Assembly (NCBI RefSeq): GCF_000746275.1
Contig: NZ_KN050831.1
Span: 8,792-72,791 of the forward strand
Direction: 5' to 3'
DNA: 64,000 nt
Source: Thermopetrobacter sp. TC1
Lineage (GTDB): Bacteria; Pseudomonadota; Alphaproteobacteria; Rhizobiales; Aestuariivirgaceae
Shown here one piece after another: positions 56,086 through 64,000 of this stretch (its first letter is position 1; every line of letters starts with the position of its first letter). Both the position numbers and the translations under genes were made by a program. The notes below the pieces were generated by a model. That model had not been told where the DNA came from. It saw only the letters and a list, made by a program, of their open reading frames with translations, and did not search any database.

Positions 56086-56473
56086 GCTCTCCCCTTCTCA
56101 GACCGACCCCCGGGCAGGCCAGGGAGACCGACCAAAGCGAACGCCCGGAAGGGATCGTTCCCGATCAGTCAGGCAATCACGACACCCGCCGCTGCCCCCT
56201 TCATGCACCAGCCCAAATCCCAACCCTTCCGCGCATCAATATGCAAAATAACTCCACGCGAGAGACAACCATACGTAGCACGTCTTAATACCACCTTTGC
56301 GCGATAGTTCAAGATCTACATAATCCCCAGATATGGTTGCGTGTCAGAATGGGGCAGAAAATACAACCATACACACCGATATTGTGCGTATTCCGCAACA
56401 TATGATATACGTGCGCGCACGTGTTCGAATCCTGGGCGGATTCATGACGTGATGGGGGGAGAGCGACGGTGAA
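56086..56473. promoter_or_regulatory. Divergent control region between cdiA and the tpsA-tpsB operon
   Basis: This 388-bp region holds three copies of CAACCATA: 56266-56273 and 56364-56371 direct, 56332-56339 inverted, spaced about 66 and 32 bp (near whole helical turns). A perfect palindrome ACGTGCGCGCACGT lies at 56409-56422, about 50 bp before the rightward start codon. The 56220-56420 part is AT-richer than the flanks. I could not fix -10/-35 boxes. Confidence 0.5.
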
Positions 56474-58951
56474 ATGGCTGAACAATCCCTGATTGAAAAA
56501 TTTGCGTGCAGGGTGGTGAGAGACACTCCGGACAACTCCGGTCAAAATGTCTCGTTCCGCGCCATTTCAGGCCCCAGGCTTCGGTCTGGCCGGCTGGCGT
56601 GCCTGTTCCTTTCATGCGGACACCTTGCCTTGCTTGCGTGTGCACAGGCATGGGCCGGCTCTGATGCGCCCGTTAGCGCCGCCGATAACCGCACCAAGGT
56701 GACCACAGGCCAGAACGGACGCACCACCGTGCAGATCGCGCCTGTGGAAAAAGGCGGTTTGAGCCACAACCGCTACATCCGCTTCGACGTGCCCGCTGCC
56801 GGCGTGGACCTGGACAATCGCCAGAGAAAGGCCCGCATCATTCTCAACGAGGTCGTCTCCACAAGACGCAGCCGGCTGAACGGCCCGCTCTCGGTGCTGG
56901 GGCAGAAGGCGCACGTCATCATCGCCAATCCGAACGGCATCACTGTCGATGGCGCGTCCTTTCACAACATCGGCGGCCTGGTTCTCGCCACCGGTGCCTG
57001 GTCCAGGTCGAAAAATCGCCTGACCATTTCCGGCGGGGATATTCACGTAACCGGACAGGGCCTCGCCGCCAGAATGAGCCAGGTCCACCTGCTCAGCCAC
57101 AAGCTGCGCATCAACGCGCCCATCACGGCCGGAGAACACAGGAACCTCGTCCTGGAAGCGGGCACAGGCAGCGCCAAAGTCAATGAGCAGATCCCGATTG
57201 ACAAACCGGAGGGCCTCATCACTTTCACGGCCGATGGTCGCAACGGCGATACCTATCTGGTCACCATCGAGCAGGGGGCGCATCTCAACGGCGGTGCCAT
57301 TCGCATTGCCGTCAATGCCAGGGGGGCCGGTGTCCGACTCAGCGGTGATGTCATATCCTCGCAAGGAGCCATCACCATTTCGGGCGATGGCGATGTGGAC
57401 ATAAACGATGCACACGTCAAAGCACGGGATCACGTGCGCATCACCGGCAGGGCTGTCTCATTGAGAAGTCTTTCGCGTCAGAGCGAAATCGAATCCACCC
57501 AGTCCGGCATCAAGATTGACGCCAGCGGCAACATCACTTCCACCGGCGTTATCTATCGCGCCGCAAGGCGGGCCACAGCGGATTTCGATGCCCCCGGGGC
57601 CATAAGCATGCGGGCGGACAGGGGCATATCCATTTCGGCAGGCTCCGGCTTTATTTCACGCATGACCACGAATGAACACGGCATTGATCTCTCCGCTCAG
57701 GAGAGCATCGATATCGATGATACGGAAATCGACAGCAAAGGCCGCATACACGTTGGCGCCGGAGAGGGCCTTTCTCTGACAAACGGCACGATGCAATCGA
57801 CCGCGAATATTCACCTGCTGTCAGAATCCGGAACCATATCCGCCATCGGGCAGGAAATTGTCGCCGATGATTCCGTCTTTCTTTCTGCAAGCGCGCTTAA
57901 GGTCCGGAGCAACACTGTTCGCCGAAGCCTGCTCGAAGCCCGTCTGGGCGGCGTGCTTGGAACCTTCACCGGCGATGTCATCAACGACGGCGGCCTGATC
58001 CAGGGCACGATCCGCATCCGCGGTTCGGATCAGTCGCAAGGCGGCGTTACGATCATCACCGACGGCAAGCTCATCAATCGCACCCTGGCGGTGGACCGCA
58101 TCGGCTCCATCTATTCGCAGAAGGAAGCGCTTTATATCAGCGCCAAGGCCGGCATCGAAAACCTCTCAGGACGCCTGCTTTCGGAAGCCGACATCACGCT
58201 CGAAACGGAAAACGGCGTGCTCAACGATGCCCGGCGCGAATCCTTTAGGATCAAGCGCAAGACCAAAGGGCTTCCCCGGCTGCTCGGCTCCAACAAGAAA
58301 ACTTACTTTTATGGCAACCTGCTTGTCGGAAAGGAGATCGGACAAATCAAGGCTGCGGGCGATCTTCACATTCAGGCAAAGACCATGCGCAATGTCGGCA
58401 GCGAAATCGCCGCCGGCAACGTGAATTTGGACATTGCCGAAACGGCGCAGAACATTTCGATCGCGCTTGGCAAGACAACCATCAAGCGCCGCTGTTTCCT
58501 GATGTTCTGCACCTATCGCGGCTCTTCGCACATCACAACGGAAACCGCCAGCATTTTCGCCACCGGCAAGATCACCATCAAGGCCGGCAAGAGCTGGTAT
58601 GACTATGGCGGCAGTCTCACCGCCACGCAGGGCATTGAAATTTCCAGCAGGAGCATTCACTTCGAGCCGCTTTACTGGAAGGAATTCTATGCCAGGCCAT
58701 CGGGGATTTCCGGCCTGTTCATCGGACACTGGGGGCGCCTGTTCACCAACTATCAGGGCAGCCTGCTCAACACGAACAAGGGCGAGATCCGCCTCATCAC
58801 CGAGGGGGAAACCATCGTTCTTGATGCCGTGGATGTTGACGAAAAGGTGCTGCGCACCATCGGCGGCCCGGTCTCGCTCACGGCGAAACCGAAAGGACTG
58901 CGCCGCAAGAACGCCATCCGCATCGACTTCTGGCCTTTCAACACCTTCTGA
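56474..58951 (+). CDS. Short TpsA-type exoprotein without toxin domain
   Basis: The 825-residue protein has a late signal sequence (ACLFLSCGHLALLACAQAWA, cut near 61). A TPS domain follows with NPNGI at 152-156 (HVIIANPNGITVDGASFHNI); the NPNL motif is absent (DLDNRQRKARIILNEV). Haemagglutinin-like beta-helix repeats run to the end, which lacks DUF637, NNYLTHEE or any nuclease. Around residue 670 it has KRRCFLMFCTYRG, a Cys pair. It lies 30 bp before tpsB, so it is the obvious TpsB substrate. It may be an adhesin or a helper of CDI; function unknown. The start follows GGGGAGAGCGACGG. Confidence 0.85.
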   Translation: MAEQSLIEKFACRVVRDTPDNSGQNVSFRAISGPRLRSGRLACLFLSCGHLALLACAQAWAGSDAPVSAADNRTKVTTGQNGRTTVQIAPVEKGGLSHNRYIRFDVPAAGVDLDNRQRKARIILNEVVSTRRSRLNGPLSVLGQKAHVIIANPNGITVDGASFHNIGGLVLATGAWSRSKNRLTISGGDIHVTGQGLAARMSQVHLLSHKLRINAPITAGEHRNLVLEAGTGSAKVNEQIPIDKPEGLITFTADGRNGDTYLVTIEQGAHLNGGAIRIAVNARGAGVRLSGDVISSQGAITISGDGDVDINDAHVKARDHVRITGRAVSLRSLSRQSEIESTQSGIKIDASGNITSTGVIYRAARRATADFDAPGAISMRADRGISISAGSGFISRMTTNEHGIDLSAQESIDIDDTEIDSKGRIHVGAGEGLSLTNGTMQSTANIHLLSESGTISAIGQEIVADDSVFLSASALKVRSNTVRRSLLEARLGGVLGTFTGDVINDGGLIQGTIRIRGSDQSQGGVTIITDGKLINRTLAVDRIGSIYSQKEALYISAKAGIENLSGRLLSEADITLETENGVLNDARRESFRIKRKTKGLPRLLGSNKKTYFYGNLLVGKEIGQIKAAGDLHIQAKTMRNVGSEIAAGNVNLDIAETAQNISIALGKTTIKRRCFLMFCTYRGSSHITTETASIFATGKITIKAGKSWYDYGGSLTATQGIEISSRSIHFEPLYWKEFYARPSGISGLFIGHWGRLFTNYQGSLLNTNKGEIRLITEGETIVLDAVDVDEKVLRTIGGPVSLTAKPKGLRRKNAIRIDFWPFNTF

Positions 58952-58981
58952 TCAACGGCAATGCATCGCGTCCGGGGGCAC

Positions 58982-60988
58982 ATGCAGAAGCGCGCAACAC
59001 GTGGTCACGCCCGCAAGGGGGCCCGCCCTGCGCGTCTTCTGTTTCTGGGCATGGCGGGATTTGCCGTCTGCGCCTCTATCTCCCTCGTCATAGCGGCGGA
59101 GAAGCCCGAAGCGCCAAACTCGACAGAAAAGCCTTCTACCCAGCCCCCCCAGAACACCGCCGCAACATGTTTTCCAATCAGAACCATCAACCTGCGGGGA
59201 ACGGCTTTGTTGCCGGAAGCCCTGCTGCGCCCGTTTCTCGCGCAGCAGGTCGGTCGCTGCCTGAATGCGCAGGACATGCAGGCTCTGCTCAAGGGCGTGA
59301 AGAAAATCTATGCGGAAAACGGATTGCCTGAAGCCCAGGTCATCCTGCCTGATCAGAATGTTGCCGACGGCATCCTCGATCTCGTCGTGATCGAAAGCCC
59401 GTCTGCCCAGGCGCTGAAACTTCCCAAAAGACGCATGGCGCGTTCCCTTGTTCGCAAAAAGCGTCGTCCGGTTCCGCCGCCGCCGTCCTGCTGGCACATC
59501 CGGCACATCCGGCTGAAAGGCAGCCCCCTGATCCGGAAGCTGAATGTCCGCAAGACCGTGGCGCCCTATGAGGGGCGCTGCCTAAAGCCTGCGGACATCG
59601 CAAAGATGACCTCCGCCATCAACGCCCTTTTCGCCGCGCAAGGGTACATCACCACCTACAGCACCCTGCCGCCCCAGAATATCGCCACAGGGACGCTGAC
59701 CATCAAAATCATCGAAGGGCGGGTGGAAGACATCACCTATACCGAGACCCGGAATGGCAAGAGCCGCCCCGGCCCAAAGCGCAAGATTGCCACAGCCCTG
59801 CCCCTCTACAAGGGCGACATCCTGCATATTCGTGCCCTCGAACAGGCGCTGGCCCAGATGAACCGCGCCCCTTCCGCGAACGCCAACGTCAACATCAAGC
59901 CGGGCAAGACCGTGGGAGGATCCATCCTGGAATTCACCAACACCATTGGCGATCCATACCGGATTTACGGCGGCATCGTTTATGGTCGCCGGGAAAACTT
60001 CCCCTCGAAACTCAGCGGCGAGCTCACCCTGGAGGCCGACAATCTTCTCGATATCAACGATACGCTCACCCTGACCGTATCCACCGGCAACAACAGCAAC
60101 ACCCTTCAGGGAGCCTTTTCCTTTCCCTACAAATATCTGGACTTTTCCCTCTCCGGCCAGTTCACGGAAACCCTGGAACAGATCTCGGAGATCGCCGATT
60201 ACTACAAGCAGGATGCCAGCATCATGCTGGCCGCGGGATGGCACGTTCTGCGGGCCGGCTGGGTAAATGCGCGGCTGCAGGCGGCTTTGAGTCACAAGTG
60301 GGTGAAAAGCTACATCAATGACACCAAGCTCATGCCGCAGAGACTGTCCGTGCTCGGCTTAAGCGCAACCTTCAATGTCTTTCCTGACAAGACCCTTGCC
60401 TTGAGCCTCACGCCCGGGATCAATCTCGGCCTGCCCATCCTGCATGCGACGAAGGACGTTGACGATCCAACAGCGCCGAAAAGCAAATTCACCGCCCTTC
60501 TCCTGAACGCCTCCCTGGAGGCGCAGGTCACGCCGAACATGCTCTTTTCATCCTATTGGCAGGGCCAGTACGCCTTTCAGCCCCTTTATGCCTCCGAACA
60601 GATCACCATGGGCGGCGAATTGACCGTGCGCGGTTTTGACAGCGTGGCCGTTGATGCCGATTCCGCCTTCATCGTTCAAAACGAGCTGCGCTTTTCCCTG
60701 CCCGAGACGCTGCTGCCCCGAAACGGATCGCAAGCAAACGAGGTGGAGCGCGAGATCCGCAGCATCCTCACCGGTCTGCGGCCCTATGCTTTCGTGGATT
60801 TTGGCTATGCCTATGACAAGGCCAACAAGATGGGCTGGACCATGTTCGGCGCCGGCGCCGGCATCCGGCTCGACTGGAGGCGTATTTCCCTGGATGTCAG
60901 CATCGCCCGCGCGCTTCACCGCTCCACACATGTGCAAAAGCCGGCAGATTTCGAGGTCCAGGCCAGGCTGAAAGTCAGGATCTATTGA
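58982..60988 (+). CDS. TpsB/CdiB outer-membrane transporter with three POTRA domains
   Basis: The 668-residue protein has a signal peptide and then two similar POTRA_2-type domains: 63-139 (CFPIRTINLRG, GRCLNAQD, LPDQNVADGILDLVVIES) and 170-246 (CWHIRHIRLKG, GRCLKPAD, LPPQNIATGTLTIKIIEG). Each has two Cys exactly 30 residues apart (63/93, 170/200). A basic Pro-rich linker joins them. A third, POTRA_3/ShlB-like domain (247-320, LPLYKGDILHIRALEQALAQMNR) leads into a 16-strand barrel with VRGF at 549-552. FhaC/ShlB/CdiB have two POTRAs. It is the only TpsB in the window and the likely exporter of both TpsA and CdiA. The start at 58982 follows GGGGG. Confidence 0.9.
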   Translation: MQKRATRGHARKGARPARLLFLGMAGFAVCASISLVIAAEKPEAPNSTEKPSTQPPQNTAATCFPIRTINLRGTALLPEALLRPFLAQQVGRCLNAQDMQALLKGVKKIYAENGLPEAQVILPDQNVADGILDLVVIESPSAQALKLPKRRMARSLVRKKRRPVPPPPSCWHIRHIRLKGSPLIRKLNVRKTVAPYEGRCLKPADIAKMTSAINALFAAQGYITTYSTLPPQNIATGTLTIKIIEGRVEDITYTETRNGKSRPGPKRKIATALPLYKGDILHIRALEQALAQMNRAPSANANVNIKPGKTVGGSILEFTNTIGDPYRIYGGIVYGRRENFPSKLSGELTLEADNLLDINDTLTLTVSTGNNSNTLQGAFSFPYKYLDFSLSGQFTETLEQISEIADYYKQDASIMLAAGWHVLRAGWVNARLQAALSHKWVKSYINDTKLMPQRLSVLGLSATFNVFPDKTLALSLTPGINLGLPILHATKDVDDPTAPKSKFTALLLNASLEAQVTPNMLFSSYWQGQYAFQPLYASEQITMGGELTVRGFDSVAVDADSAFIVQNELRFSLPETLLPRNGSQANEVEREIRSILTGLRPYAFVDFGYAYDKANKMGWTMFGAGAGIRLDWRRISLDVSIARALHRSTHVQKPADFEVQARLKVRIY

Positions 60989-61023
60989 AGAGCAACACCC
61001 CAACAACAAAGGCGCAAAAGACC

Positions 61024-62001
61024 ATGTCTGAAAAACCACACTTTCCAAAGACATCAGACACCAACCGCACCCGGAAAAGGTCCTTCTCCGGGCTGAGCCC
61101 AGCCCTGCTGACGATCGGCCTTCTTGCCCTGTTCATCGCGCCGGCCACCCATGCCGCGCCCGACAAGAAGGCCGACCAGCCCTCTGCCACGCAAACGACT
61201 GAAAAGACGGCGCCGCAGCCTTCTGCCGAAAAGCAGCTGGAAAAGGCGCTGGCCCTCCTGGACGAAGGAAAGGTGCAGAAAGCCGTACCGCTCCTGCTGC
61301 GCGCCGCGCGCACGAACGGGGATGCCGCATTCTATCTGGGCCGATTGCTGGAGCTCGGCCTGTTGCAGGATGCCGCCGGCATGCAAACGGCCGTCGCATT
61401 CTATCGCAAGGGGGTGGAACGTGGCAGCGCCCTGGCCATGGACCGGCTCGGCCTGCTCTATCTGACGGGAAACGGCGTGATCCGCGACTATGCGGAAGGC
61501 GCCAAACTCGTTTGCAAGGCGGCGGAAAGCGGCGCGGCGAACGCATTGTTTGATTGCGGAATTGTTCTGCTGGAAGGGCGTGGCATCAAGCAGGACAAGA
61601 AAAAGGCCCTGGACTATCTGCAAAAGGCTTATGCCAAGGGACATCTGGGGGCGGGCAACCTGTTGGCCGAGCTTTATCTTGGCGGACAGGCCGGCAAGAC
61701 CGACAAGAAAAAGGCCTTTGAACTCACGCGCAAGGTGGCAGAACGCGGCAACCCGGCGGCCCTCTTCCGCCTCGGACAGATGTATGCGGCAGGCATCGGT
61801 ACGAAAAAGAACCTGATCAAGGCCTACATGTATCTCAACCTCGCCGCCGCCCGTCAGCAACGAACGGCCGCACAGGCCCTGCAAACTCTCGAGCGGCGCA
61901 TGCGCAAGCAGGACGTCCTCAAGGCGCAGGCTCTTTCCCGCAACTGGAAGCCCAAAAAGGCTGAAAATCAGCCCCTGAGCAAGCGCCTGACCATCTTCTG
62001 A
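61024..62001 (+). CDS. Exported Sel1-repeat protein
   Basis: The 325-residue protein has a signal sequence (SPALLTIGLLALFIAPATHAAP, cut near 45), a Thr/Gln/Pro-rich linker and five or six Sel1 (TPR-like) repeats from about 75 to 290 (GSALAMDRLGLLYLTGNGVI, ANALFDCGIVLLEGRGIKQD, PAALFRLGQMYAAGIGTKKN). Sel1 repeats bind protein partners. It starts 35 bp after tpsB, and a TTG at 60985 overlapping the tpsB stop is also possible. Operon position suggests a periplasmic helper of the secretion pair, which is inference. Confidence 0.87.
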   Translation: MSEKPHFPKTSDTNRTRKRSFSGLSPALLTIGLLALFIAPATHAAPDKKADQPSATQTTEKTAPQPSAEKQLEKALALLDEGKVQKAVPLLLRAARTNGDAAFYLGRLLELGLLQDAAGMQTAVAFYRKGVERGSALAMDRLGLLYLTGNGVIRDYAEGAKLVCKAAESGAANALFDCGIVLLEGRGIKQDKKKALDYLQKAYAKGHLGAGNLLAELYLGGQAGKTDKKKAFELTRKVAERGNPAALFRLGQMYAAGIGTKKNLIKAYMYLNLAAARQQRTAAQALQTLERRMRKQDVLKAQALSRNWKPKKAENQPLSKRLTIF

Positions 62002-62011
62002 TCACGCTGAC

Positions 62012-62062
62012 CCAGAGGGCCGTGAAAACCACTCTGCCATTGCAACAGGCATCGGCCTCTGG
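62012..62062. terminator. Possible terminator between convergent genes
   Basis: CCAGAGG/CCTCTGG arms with a ~37-base loop lie just after the Sel1 stop and before the convergent methyltransferase-like gene. No T tract; weak. Confidence 0.3.
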
Positions 62063-62116
62063 GCGGAAAGTGATCGGAATCCATGTCATGGGCGCCGCGT
62101 AATTCATGAGGCCTGC

Positions 62117-63028
62117 CTAGACCCTGGCCACGTCTTCTGCCAGGGGAGCGATGATGTCTGCCCCGGTTCCGGCGGTCATGGCATAGATGCGCGCCCCCTG
62201 CCGCCGCCAGCGCTCGGCCTCAACCAGATAGGCCTCCGCATCCAGATCCCCTTGTTGCCAGCGCCCGCGCACACAAGCGCCGTTGCGCAGGGAAACGCCC
62301 TGATCCCCTGCCCAGACCATGCGCAGGATCTGCAGGGCATCGGCGATCACCTGCGGGTCCTCGTGCGAGACGATGCAGGCCACCGCCCCCGTGCTCATCA
62401 GGGAAGACACCATGTCCTCAAACCGCCAGCGACAGGGCCCGGCGCTGCAGACATGGCCGTCCTCGGCCCGGTCGATGGCAAGCTCCACCCAGACCGGCAG
62501 ACCGGTGGACACCGCTGCCTCAACCGCGATCAGCCCGCGGCGAATGCCACGGATCCGCTCCATATAGATGAAATCGCAGCCGTGATCCTTGAAAATGGCC
62601 GCCTTGCGCCGAAAGAGGATTTCGAGCTCCCGTCCGGAAAGGTCGTCCTCCGGTTCCGCCTCGCTGCGCGCCAGAGCGCCATGGATGGAAAAGCTGCCCG
62701 CCAGGGCGATCGGCCGTTCGAAATCCTCCAGAGCCTCGCGCGCCAGCCCGATGGCCCGGCCGTCCATCCGCTCCATATCATCAAGCCGCCCAAGCCCGTG
62801 CATGAGAAGCGGCCCGGTGGAATAGCTGTTCACAAGAATGGCATGGGCGCCCGCATGGGCCCAGTCGGCCACCACCTGACGCACCATATCGGGCGCCTCC
62901 AGGTTGGCGGGCGATGTCCACAATTGTGCATCGGGCACCACGCCCTTCTCCGCAAGCGCGCTGCCCCAACTGCCGGCAACAATCACCGGCCGGCCCGTCA
63001 TCAGGCGGTCTTTCACATGGACATACAT
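62117..63028 (-). CDS. Homocysteine S-methyltransferase-like protein lacking the zinc cysteines
   Basis: The 303-residue TIM-barrel protein follows the Hcy-methyltransferase fold: VIVAGSWGSALAEKGV at the start, AHAILVNSYSTGP, IALAGSFSIHG and YMERIRGIRRGLIAVEAAV. The family's zinc ligands are a Cys in GxNC and the pair GGCC near the end. Here the corresponding parts read GAVACIVSHEDP and MTAGTGADI, so the GGCC pair is gone. It is probably not a standard thiol methyltransferase. Related pseudo-enzymes occur in corrinoid methyl-transfer gene sets, which would fit the 9.8-12.9 kb genes, but the distance makes this speculative. Confidence 0.75.
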   Translation of the reverse strand: MYVHVKDRLMTGRPVIVAGSWGSALAEKGVVPDAQLWTSPANLEAPDMVRQVVADWAHAGAHAILVNSYSTGPLLMHGLGRLDDMERMDGRAIGLAREALEDFERPIALAGSFSIHGALARSEAEPEDDLSGRELEILFRRKAAIFKDHGCDFIYMERIRGIRRGLIAVEAAVSTGLPVWVELAIDRAEDGHVCSAGPCRWRFEDMVSSLMSTGAVACIVSHEDPQVIADALQILRMVWAGDQGVSLRNGACVRGRWQQGDLDAEAYLVEAERWRRQGARIYAMTAGTGADIIAPLAEDVARV

Positions 63029-63349
63029 ATGATGATCCTATCCTGCCCCCACGATCGTGACTAGCTGACGAATGCGTCAACATGCTCAACCGCCTGAAAA
63101 CAGTATGAAAATATCCCTCTTATCTGACCAGAAGTCAGAAGTTGTGAAAGAATTGGCTGCCAACAAATCGAATCGCCCCATTTGTTGATAAAAAGCGAAA
63201 GCGAAGAGCTTCGCCATTCACGAAGCCCTTCGCCGTGCTTCATTCATTATATGCAACGCGCCATCGTGGTCATCCGCCAAATAGTAACAAACAAAGGTCA
63301 CTATCCTGGCGGACACCTTCCAATCCAAGGATGGCATGCCGCGATGTGT
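63029..63349. other. Intergenic, no gene recognised
   Basis: This 321-bp gap holds a small perfect hairpin (GCGAAGAGCTTCGC, about 63200-63213) and an open frame of 60 codons (63061-63243, minus) without ribosome site or recognisable content. Nothing else seen. Confidence 0.5.
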
Positions 63350-63718
63350 TCACTCCACCTTGGTGAACACGCCGGTGGCGCAGGCGCCGTCATCGGTGCA
63401 GCCATCCAGCTTCCAGGATTTGTCATCCGGCATCGTCATCTTGGTGTTGTAGACCTTGCCGTTGCCCGGATGCTTGATGCGCCCGACAACCACGCCGTCC
63501 TTCTCCTCCAGCTTGGACTGGATCATCTCCATGCCCACATTGCGCGGCCCGGAAATGACCTTGGCGGAAACGCCATACTCACCGCCCTTCGTGACCTCGA
63601 CCACGTAATCCTGCCATTTCCACTTGCCGAGCATCTTGTTGATGTCCAGCGCCAGAGCCGAGACGCTGGTCATCCCGACGAAAGCAAGGCCGGCCGCCAT
63701 AGCAAGGATCTTGCGCAT
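63350..63718 (-). CDS. Small exported DUF2147-like protein
   Basis: The 122-residue protein has a signal peptide (MRKILAMAAGLAFVGMTSVSALA) and a short beta-rich domain: MLGKWKWQDYVVEVTKGGEY, VGRIKHPGNGKVYNTKMTM and LDGCTDDGACATGVF. This fits the DUF2147 family of periplasmic proteins of unknown role. The start at 63718 follows GGAGGAGGGAACC. The remaining 282 bp to the window edge are AT-rich at the end with no gene seen. Confidence 0.75.
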   Translation of the reverse strand: MRKILAMAAGLAFVGMTSVSALALDINKMLGKWKWQDYVVEVTKGGEYGVSAKVISGPRNVGMEMIQSKLEEKDGVVVGRIKHPGNGKVYNTKMTMPDDKSWKLDGCTDDGACATGVFTKVE

Positions 63719-64000
63719 GATGGTTCCCTCCTCCTGAACGGTTTCCGACTGCGATTCCGCCTGCAGAATGCGACAAGACGGAGATCGCGGCAATGCGCAG
63801 GCCTTTGCCGGGAAGGAAAGATCCGATCACACGATTGGGGCAAACTCAAGAAGACCCGATGCGGACAACCCCTTTCCTCCCCGCGGCAATGCATATGTTA
63901 TCGTTATGATCGCCTGAGCGCACATCGCCAAATAAATATTAACATATTCAGAAGTGATATTGCAACTCATTATACGCATCAAAAGAAAAGCTATACCTTT

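Noticed and set aside
63061..63243. 60-codon minus-strand frame in the 63.0-63.3 kb gap
   Set aside because: No ribosome site, no homology-like features, and it contains an internal palindrome.

Overview
The window looks like a chromosomal segment of a GC-rich alphaproteobacterium. The evidence is gene content: an lptD-surA-pdxA-rsmA cluster, gatCA, lipA, metZ, panC, a DUF1489 protein, a tandem cold-shock-domain protein and TadG-like von Willebrand proteins. No rRNA, integrase or complete insertion sequence was seen. I cannot place it below class level from sequence alone.

Layout, left to right. (1) 1-650: the start of an AT-richer, glycine-zipper-containing protein that runs off the left edge. 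(2) 0.8-3 kb: an agmatinase/arginase-family enzyme, a RidA protein and a HIT protein. (3) 3.1-7.6 kb: three tandem paralogous TadG-like vWA proteins, one with a degraded metal site. (4) 7.9-12.9 kb: an MlaC-like protein, then metF behind a clear promoter and an ArsR/SahR-like dyad, a methyltetrahydrofolate:corrinoid methyltransferase and a RACo-like corrinoid reactivator. (5) 12.9-27.3 kb: housekeeping genes (LysM/LytM lipoprotein, glycosyltransferase, methyltransferase, holC, pepA, lptD-surA-pdxA-rsmA) separated by intergenic clusters of dispersed non-coding repeats. (6) 27.3-43.9 kb: ettA, a small outer-membrane barrel, a DUF2059 protein, tRNA-Lys(CTT), gatCA, the cold-shock protein, a divergent MerR/cation-efflux pair with a 19-bp-spaced promoter, lipA, metZ, a J-domain protein and panC. 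(7) 44-62 kb: a contact-dependent growth inhibition (CDI) island. (8) 62-64 kb: a homocysteine-methyltransferase-like protein without the zinc cysteines, and a small DUF2147 protein.

The CDI island is the main feature. On the minus strand it reads cdiA (2194 aa, LHH-type nuclease tip), cdiI (SUKH family), an orphan Hint/GIY-YIG toxin module with its immunity gene, an orphan HNH toxin module with its immunity gene, a further SUKH immunity gene and a cdiA remnant next to panC. The modules are joined by near-identical repeats, consistent with a reservoir of exchangeable toxin tips. Divergently transcribed from cdiA is an operon of a short toxin-less TpsA protein, a TpsB/CdiB transporter with three predicted POTRA domains instead of the usual two, and an exported Sel1-repeat protein. 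The only transporter gene in the island is therefore coupled to the short exoprotein and not to cdiA. The intergenic region between the two units carries three copies of an 8-bp motif and a perfect 14-bp palindrome.

All family calls come from reading motifs by eye. No database search was run.
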